Of a DNA stretch of 19,123 nt, positions 14,443 to 19,123 are shown one piece after another. The first letter of the stretch is position 1. Each line of letters opens with the position of its first letter. Under the pieces are notes generated by a model that saw only the letters and a program-made list of their open reading frames with translations, was not told the DNA's origin and did no database searches. Where the stretch lies: positions 1 through 19,123 of the forward strand of contig CALSPX010000025.1 in NCBI GenBank assembly GCA_943788345.1. Direction: 5' to 3'. Source of the DNA: Ascidiaceihabitans sp023955215. Lineage in GTDB: Bacteria > Pseudomonadota > Alphaproteobacteria > Rhodobacterales > Rhodobacteraceae. The position numbers and the translations under genes are program-made.

Positions 14443-15405
14443 TTAAACTACGAAAATATCTTCTTCGGCCCACGCTGGTGCTGCACCTTTGGCAGCCGCT
14501 GTGAGCTTGATGTAACCCTTCTTGTCGACACCTTCTGGCATGTCCTTAGGGATACCCATAACGGTCTGTGTCTTAAACACAGTTCCTGGCGCGAGATCGA
14601 AGAACGGGAACTCCGGCTCTGTACAACCTAGGCATGGCATGCCTGCGCGTGTCTTCGACGAATGCCGGTTCCACAGGATGCGGTTACAAGGGCTATGCGT
14701 CATCGGACCGCGACACCCAAGATCATAGAACAAGCACCCTTTGCGCTGGCCAAAGGCCGTCGTCGAAACCTTGTAAGCAAAGTGCATGTTCCGGGTACAA
14801 CCCGTCTGCGTAAAGGATGAGAAGAAGGTTTTGGGGCGGTGGAATTCGTCAAGCGTCAGGTCTCCAGCGCGGCCAGTGGCGACAGCCACAAGAATTTGCG
14901 TGACCCAGTCGGGGTGTGCGGGACAACCGGGGATGTTAATAACCGGAAGGCCAGACTTCGCTGTGAAGCTGTCTCCTACTGCACCGCCCTTGTCCCGCTT
15001 AAGGAACTGCAAGCCAACGCTCTCCGACGGATTTGGTGCCATTGCTGGAATGCCGCCATAAGTCGCACAATCGCCGATGGCGACAACAAAGTCAGCCGCA
15101 TCACAAAGCTCTTTGACCCAATCTTTCATAGGACGACCACAGAAGCGGTTCCACTCGCCGGTACCGTTCGGCGCGTTGATCACTGAGCCCTCGAACACAA
15201 AGATGTCGAGTTTAATTTCGCCCGAGACGCATTTCTCGACGATTGATTTAACTTCGTCACCAAGCTCGAGACCAAGTGATGGCTGCCAAAGGACGTTGAT
15301 CCCGAAGTCAGTAACCAGATCACAGGCGCTCGGCTCTTCAGCATTAAGGAATGACATAGTGTTACCAGAACACGCGCCCCCCTGAAGCCACAATAGATTT
15401 GCCAT
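14443..15405 (-). CDS. hupS: [NiFe]-hydrogenase small subunit (group 2a-like)
   Basis: HupS relays electrons from HupL through three Fe-S clusters. I start at the ATG preceded by AGGGAGGA, giving 320 residues and MANLLWLQGGACSGN; upstream Met codons lack such a site. There is no RRxFxK Tat signal, so it stays in the cytosol. Proximal ligands C12, C113 and C161 are present, but the fourth is N15. The distal site has Q200 in place of His, with C203, C224 and C231. The medial site has C240, C258 and C261. Each cluster thus has three cysteines, predicting three [3Fe-4S] centres as reported for mycobacterial Huc. It ends without a membrane anchor. Confidence 0.95.
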   Translation of the reverse strand: MANLLWLQGGACSGNTMSFLNAEEPSACDLVTDFGINVLWQPSLGLELGDEVKSIVEKCVSGEIKLDIFVFEGSVINAPNGTGEWNRFCGRPMKDWVKELCDAADFVVAIGDCATYGGIPAMAPNPSESVGLQFLKRDKGGAVGDSFTAKSGLPVINIPGCPAHPDWVTQILVAVATGRAGDLTLDEFHRPKTFFSSFTQTGCTRNMHFAYKVSTTAFGQRKGCLFYDLGCRGPMTHSPCNRILWNRHSSKTRAGMPCLGCTEPEFPFFDLAPGTVFKTQTVMGIPKDMPEGVDKKGYIKLTAAAKGAAPAWAEEDIFVV

Positions 15406-15560
15406 TTTAGTTTCCTCCCTGAATGTCTTGATCGCCACATCGAGATTGATGATCAGCAAAGTAAATGGCTCGCCAAAACAACAATAATGCGCACGTATTC
15501 TCGTTCATTATGCGCAGCGGTAGACAATGTTTCAAATCAACTCACCGGCTTGCGGGTCAA

Positions 15561-15589
15561 ATTCTTTGAAACAAAGTGCAAACTGTAAA
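15561..15589 (-). promoter_or_regulatory. Candidate sigma-70-like hupS promoter
   Basis: TTTACA (15589-15584, five of six matches to TTGACA) is followed after 17 bp by AAGAAT (15566-15561, four of six matches to TATAAT). The -35 overlaps the first operator palindrome. Transcription would start near 15554 and leave a leader of about 150 nt. I searched for GG-N10-GC sigma-54 elements between 15406 and 15633 and found none convincing. Confidence 0.38.
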
Positions 15590-15621
15590 CTTAGTTTCTC
15601 GACCTAATGCAAACTAAGTTT
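15587..15621. promoter_or_regulatory. Two operator palindromes upstream of hupS
   Basis: AAACTTAGTTT (15587-15597) and AAACTAAGTTT (15611-15621) are each palindromic about one central base, with centres 24 bp apart. They share the AAACT-N-AGTTT core with the site before the TPR operon. A further inverted repeat, CTTTG-AAA-CAAAG (15564-15576), lies downstream. Together these make a plausible binding cluster for the locus regulator at the hydrogenase promoter. Confidence 0.6.
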
Positions 15622-15623
15622 TC

Positions 15624-15638
15624 GATAGCTGTGCTATC
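15624..15638 (-). other. Short hairpin across the zinc-ribbon gene stop
   Basis: GATAGC and GCTATC form a 6-bp stem with a 3-nt loop spanning the stop codon of the zinc-ribbon gene. No U-tract follows on the minus strand, so it is at best a weak terminator between the regulator pair and hupS. Confidence 0.3.
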
Positions 15639-15858
15639 CGCGACGCCCACAAACCGGGCATTCGACCTCAAGAAAGTAAGTGTACCAGATGCCTTTGCAG
15701 ACATCACACCAGTGGCCTTTCGCGCCTGCACCGCTTGGGTTCACATCGAATGAAAGCTTGGTCAATCCAAGGTTGCGCGATTGAGAAGATGTCTTTGACA
15801 CACCAGACTTTGAGAACGGGAAGCTTACCAAGTTTGTGTTGTCCTGATCATCCGACAT
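15634..15858 (-). CDS. Zinc-ribbon protein co-encoded with the regulator
   Basis: A 74-residue protein with a low-complexity, Ser-rich N-terminal half and a C-terminal metal-binding knuckle pair: C51-x2-C54-x12-C67-x2-C70, ending CPVCGRRG. The CPxCG turn is like rubredoxin and zinc ribbons, but the spacing between the pairs is too short for a normal rubredoxin. It starts 3 nt after the regulator stop, so it is in the same transcript. It might bind DNA, modulate the regulator, sense redox or serve hydrogenase assembly. I do not recognise it as a named family. Confidence 0.72.
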   Translation of the reverse strand: MSDDQDNTNLVSFPFSKSGVSKTSSQSRNLGLTKLSFDVNPSGAGAKGHWCDVCKGIWYTYFLEVECPVCGRRG

Positions 15859-15861
15859 TCT

Positions 15862-17304
15862 CTAATCTTTCCGCAGCGCGTATCTCTTGATTTTGTTGGC
15901 AAGGCCAACTCTTGACAAACCTAACTCGTCGGCAACCTTACTTTGGTTCCAATGCCGTGCGTCAAGCGTTTGAGTTAAGATCGACTGCTCTAAGCTCTCG
16001 ACATTTTCCTTAAGTGTTGATCCGGATGGGACAAAGGTTGAAGTCTTGGAGACAGGCATTGGCGATTTAGATATCTTTTCAGAAAGATGTCGGAGCGCAA
16101 TGTAACCGCCCTGCTCTGCCACAGCCACCATACGCTGAACCTCGGTTTCGAGTTCTCGAACATTACCTGGAAAGGGAAAATTTTCTAGCCTGTCCAAAAC
16201 GTCTGTTGTCACACCTAAGACGCGACGTCCAACGACGCCCGCATACTTCTCAACGAAGAAATTGGTGAGAACGGGTATGTCTGAAGCACGATCTTTCAAT
16301 GCTGGCAGCTCAAGTTGGAAGCCTTTTAAGCGGTAATAGAGGTCTTTTCGGAAGGTGCCTTCTTTAACAAGCTCCTCAATTGAGCGGTTTGAGGCCGCAA
16401 TGATGCGAACGTTGCTGGTAAGTGTTTTGTCAGACCCCAACGGCTTCACTTCGCCTTCTTGCAGAAACCGTAAGAGGGCAACTTGGAATTGTGGAGAGAC
16501 CTCCGACACCTCGTCAAGAAAAACCGTGCCCCCGTCTGCCGCTCTAAATAGGCCCAACCGATCCGCAATCGCCCCGGGAAAACCACCGCGAACATGTCCA
16601 AACAGCTCAGAATAAAGCGCCTCATCAGAGACGCCACCACAGTTCTGACTGTGCAAAGGAGAATTCGCTCGATTGGAGTTGAAGTGAATGGCACGTGCCA
16701 AAAGCTCCTTGCCGGTCCCTGTCGCCCCACGGATCAAAACCGGCATGTCGGTCTTGGCTGCAATCTTTGCCTCACCGACAACTTCGGCCATCTGAGAGCT
16801 TACATAGACCAAACGCTCAAAGCGCGACACACCACCTTGGACAGAACCGCTTTCTATTTGGCCAAACATGTCTTCGTCTAAAGACAATCTTAGTTCTCGC
16901 GTCAAAATACGATGTCGCCGCGACAGCTCCGTTTGTTCAAGCGCCCGCTTGACGGACATCCGGATTTGCTTTTCGTCGAGAGGCTTCATCAAGAAAAGAT
17001 AAGAGGCTGAATCCTCGCACGCGCGGGCACCTTCACTTCGTTCCTCAGCGTTGCAAACAACGATGCGTGAACACGCTGCGTGAGATAGGCGGGATCGAAC
17101 AAGTGCGTTTTCTGACCCAAAATCGCGCAAATCCAGGTCATAGATTATCAGGTCGACTTTGATGTCATCAAGTCGGTCCAGAGCAGACTTATCGTCGTCA
17201 CAGTATATCAAACGATATCCATCGAGCTCGCTCAACGCTTTGGAAACCACTTGCGTGACCGCATCGTCAGCAGATTTGACTAGTACAGCTTGAATGTTAG
17301 ACAA
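15862..17304 (-). CDS. hupR: NtrC-family hydrogenase regulator (HoxA/HupR type)
   Basis: A response-regulator-like activator of 480 residues. Receiver (1-125): phospho-acceptor-like D56 and K107 are kept, but the acidic pair is replaced by K10-S11 and the switch Thr is N85, so phosphorylation may not matter. AAA+ domain (about 165-395): Walker A GATGTGKE (193-200), Walker B with D264-E265, and SNRSIEE. The sigma-54 contact motif GAFTGA reads GGFPGA (240-245). The C-terminal helix-turn-helix is at about 451-475. It starts with TTG preceded by GAGGA; no ATG in frame lies upstream. R. capsulatus HupR is known to act unphosphorylated and with sigma-70, which fits. No hupT kinase or hupUV sensor is in the window. 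Confidence 0.88.
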   Translation of the reverse strand: MSNIQAVLVKSADDAVTQVVSKALSELDGYRLIYCDDDKSALDRLDDIKVDLIIYDLDLRDFGSENALVRSRLSHAACSRIVVCNAEERSEGARACEDSASYLFLMKPLDEKQIRMSVKRALEQTELSRRHRILTRELRLSLDEDMFGQIESGSVQGGVSRFERLVYVSSQMAEVVGEAKIAAKTDMPVLIRGATGTGKELLARAIHFNSNRANSPLHSQNCGGVSDEALYSELFGHVRGGFPGAIADRLGLFRAADGGTVFLDEVSEVSPQFQVALLRFLQEGEVKPLGSDKTLTSNVRIIAASNRSIEELVKEGTFRKDLYYRLKGFQLELPALKDRASDIPVLTNFFVEKYAGVVGRRVLGVTTDVLDRLENFPFPGNVRELETEVQRMVAVAEQGGYIALRHLSEKISKSPMPVSKTSTFVPSGSTLKENVESLEQSILTQTLDARHWNQSKVADELGLSRVGLANKIKRYALRKD

Positions 17305-17352
17305 GGTTCTTACTTCCTCAACGCGCGCGGCTTGCTCATGAATAGATGTACC

Positions 17353-17367
17353 GCAAAGTTACTTTGC
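17353..17367. promoter_or_regulatory. Operator palindrome upstream of the regulator gene
   Basis: GCAAAGTTACTTTGC is a perfect 15-bp palindrome with a central T. It differs from GCAAACTTAGTTTGC at 11246-11260 only by a symmetrical C/G swap. It lies about 50 bp before the regulator start codon. This suggests autoregulation. A partial match, CAACTAAACTTGC (17375-17387), follows. Confidence 0.55.
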
Positions 17368-17691
17368 ATAAAGACAACTAAACTTGCAAGTGCTGCGATA
17401 GTCGTGGAGCCGCCTGATAAAAACTCAATATCGCGACAAGCATCCTACTGAGCAATGACGGCTGAATTTTTTCGTGGGGCAAAGCAAGCCGATTTCAGTC
17501 GCGTCAAGGCAATTATCATATGCGCATATGCGCATTCCAACGCAAATTCAGGCACATTCATTTCCGCGTGTCGCATGTGTCTCTTAGCTCTGCCCCAATA
17601 TCCAACACTTCATTCCATATCCAATGTCTCAAAAGCGTCGAAACCAGCCCTTGGAGCAACTGCGGCGAAAGTGCGTTTTGTCCGCATAGGA

Positions 17692-17717
17692 GACCTTAGT
17701 GCAGAGCGCAGCGAATG
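17692..17717. repeat. Second copy of the imperfect boundary repeat
   Basis: Matches 755-780 at 20 of 26 bases, including GACCTT and GCAGCGAA. It lies 59 bp downstream of the broken integrase stop, whereas the first copy lies 20 bp downstream of the plus-strand recombinase stop. Each copy follows a recombinase gene, but on opposite strands relative to it, so a functional link is unproven. Confidence 0.3.
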
Positions 17718-17775
17718 TCTGCTCCCGCACAGACGTTCATGAACCTTTGCTGTTCGCCCAACGTGTTGTTCGCTA

Positions 17776-19018
17776 TCATTTATTAGTGTCATACTGATCC
17801 GCAAACTCATCCCGCGATAACTCATACCTTTTGCCCGTGAGCATGTCTTTCTTCAAACGAGGCGTGAGATGGCTGTAGTGGCGCTCAATCATGCCGATTG
17901 AAGTGCCCATCTGTATTGCTAGTGCGTGTATATCCATACCGTCGTTGAGCAGAGCAAAGGTCGCATAAGTGTGTCGTAGGCTGTACAATGTGCGGTTCTG
18001 GTTCGTACGCGGGCATGTGATCAGTCCTGCGTCTATGACGAACTTGCGGAAGGTCTGGTGGATGTTCTTGGATACGGTTCCATCGGGTAATCTGAACACT
18101 GGCAAATCAATGCGCTGCTTAAGCAAATCCTCAAAAGGTATGTGCTTGATGTCGTCACTGCGCTCATGGATGCGCTTGAGGTATTTGATTGTGCCCGATC
18201 TGCAGATGATATCACGTCGCCCAGTTTTACCTGTGACACTCATCTCCAAGTATTGCAGGTCTTTCTCTTCAAACAGGGTCACATGCTTCCACTTGAGGTT
18301 CAGCGCCTCTGTGCCGTGGCGCATGCCCGTATTGGCCATAATCAATACGTAGTCCCGCATCAAATGGCGCATATCCGTGGGCTTGCCTGCTTTGCCTGCA
18401 TTGATCCAACTGGGCAGCTTGCGGATGAGCGTGGCGTATTCTTCACGGGTAAAGTCAGGGCGGCGTTCACTCTTCTCACCCCGATTAACCATCAATGGCA
18501 CACTCTTGTGGGCGATAAAGCCCCGCGCCACAGCTTCTTCAAACACTCGGTTCATGGCTGAGTTATGAGTGTTTAGCGTTGAGGCCTTTGGCTCACGCCC
18601 CATCTTTGCACGCCGCCACTCATAGAAGTCTTGGATTTTCTGGTAATCGATTGAGGTGACGAACTGTGCTCCAAAGAAGGGTATGAGGTAGCGCTCTATA
18701 CACACGATGTAATCTGCAAACACCTTACGCCCCAAGCCAGCATCCAGCTGTTTGCGCATATCCACGATGGCCAACTTTGCAACGTCGCTAGAACTTCTTG
18801 GTCACAACGGGCAGATCGTTCTTGTGGCGGAACTTATACTCAAGAAACGTGTCGCGGGCATACTCCTTGGCCTCAGCCAAATCGCGTTTGCCAGTGCTGA
18901 TGCGGATAGTGTGCCCATCAATCACAAATGCTGCCTGCCAGCGCTTGCTGCGCTCACGCCGATACACCCGCACCTCGCCGTCCAGTATCAGATGTGTGTC
19001 ATCACGCAGCTGCCGCAT
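17776..19018 (-). pseudogene. Frameshifted tyrosine integrase
   Basis: Two adjacent reading frames make one integrase. Codons 1-76 (19018-18788) form an arm-type N-terminal domain (GEVRVYRRERSKRWQ, ending VTKKF and a TAG). From about 18789 the other frame continues SDVAKLAIVDMRKQL into a core-binding domain (VFADYIVCIERYL) and a catalytic domain with GMRHGTE, TGKTGRRD, YSLRHTY and ERHYSH. The HxxR histidine is Tyr and the second-region His is Thr, as in a known integrase subfamily. Skipping one T before TAG would restore about 413 residues. The downstream part has only a TTG start 13 nt after the stop. Either a mutation, a sequence error or recoding explains it. AGGAG precedes the first ATG. 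Confidence 0.82.
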
Positions 19019-19123
19019 GTCTTGCTCCTCAGCACAACACTACGGCAGGGCGCACCAACAAGTCTACCAAAGTGTGTGTTTGGGCGTGTAGGACGAAAAT
19101 CAGCAGCACAATCACTGTCGCTA

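Larger units (their letters stand above)
17305..17775. other. Non-coding region between regulator and integrase
   Basis: About 470 bp without a convincing gene. It contains the regulator upstream palindrome (17353-17367), a perfect 14-bp palindrome CATATGCGCATATG (17517-17530), the imperfect repeat at 17692-17717, and a small hairpin (17717-17734). A 95-codon plus-strand frame at 17455-17742 has no recognisable domain and looks accidental. The region may be the point where the hydrogenase cargo joins recombinase-associated DNA. Confidence 0.5.

Noticed and set aside
15406..15633. Sigma-54 promoter before hupS, expected for an NtrC-family regulator
   Set aside because: No GG-N10-GC pair with a good context was found, and the regulator has lost the normal GAFTGA motif.
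15634..15858. Rubredoxin HupI/HoxR
   Set aside because: Only the CPxCG end is similar. The spacing of 12 residues between the cysteine pairs is too short for a rubredoxin fold.
17455..17742. A 95-codon plus-strand frame in the regulator-integrase gap
   Set aside because: It has no recognisable motif and covers palindromes and the boundary repeat, so it is probably chance.
18786..18796. Programmed +1 frameshift like that in prfB
   Set aside because: The TTC-TAG-C context does not allow good re-pairing of the Phe tRNA after a +1 slip, and no Shine-Dalgarno stimulator was evident. A mutation is simpler.

Overview
This window is a compact, almost entirely minus-strand [NiFe]-hydrogenase locus between two tyrosine-recombinase genes. 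The hydrogenase subunits have no Tat signal. They resemble the cytosolic-facing group 2a type (cyanobacterial HupSL, mycobacterial Huc). Moderate GC, gene style and the flanking recombinases suggest a marine alphaproteobacterium, possibly Rhodobacterales (Roseobacter group); this host call is an inference. No rRNA, tRNA, CRISPR array or replication origin was seen.

Layout in the minus-strand reading direction. (1) 19018-17776: an integrase gene broken by a one-base frameshift. (2) 17775-17305: about 470 bp of non-coding DNA with palindromes. (3) 17304-15634: an NtrC-family regulator of the HoxA/HupR type, followed 3 nt later by a small zinc-ribbon protein. (4) 15633-15406: the hydrogenase promoter region. 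(5) 15405-11274: hupS, hupL, a stem-loop, two paralogous four-cysteine proteins, the large-subunit endopeptidase and a small unknown protein. (6) 11273-11152: a second promoter region. (7) 11151-1043: a TPR protein, two tiny membrane proteins, a NifU-Rieske protein, an NHL propeller, then hypF-hypC-hypD-hypE-nickel permease-hypA-hypB. Many junctions overlap as ATGA, TGATG or TAATG, which implies translational coupling. (8) 898-880: a probable terminator. (9) 735-169: a catalytic-domain-only tyrosine recombinase on the plus strand.

How the genes work together: HypA, HypB and the permease supply nickel. HypC, HypD, HypE and HypF build the Fe(CN)2CO unit. The endopeptidase then trims HupL, which joins HupS. 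Every cluster position in HupS offers only three cysteines, so three [3Fe-4S] clusters are predicted, as in Huc. There is no cytochrome b (hupC) and no H2-sensor or kinase system (hupUV/hupT). Electrons may leave through the Rieske-NifU and NHL proteins and the small membrane or Cys4 proteins. A palindrome of the form CAAACT-N-AGTTTG occurs before the TPR operon and, in near-matching form, before hupS; a symmetrical variant precedes the regulator gene. This suggests one regulon. The most unusual points are the degenerate regulator, a HypA lacking its zinc-finger domain, the twin Cys4 proteins, and placement of the locus between recombinase genes.
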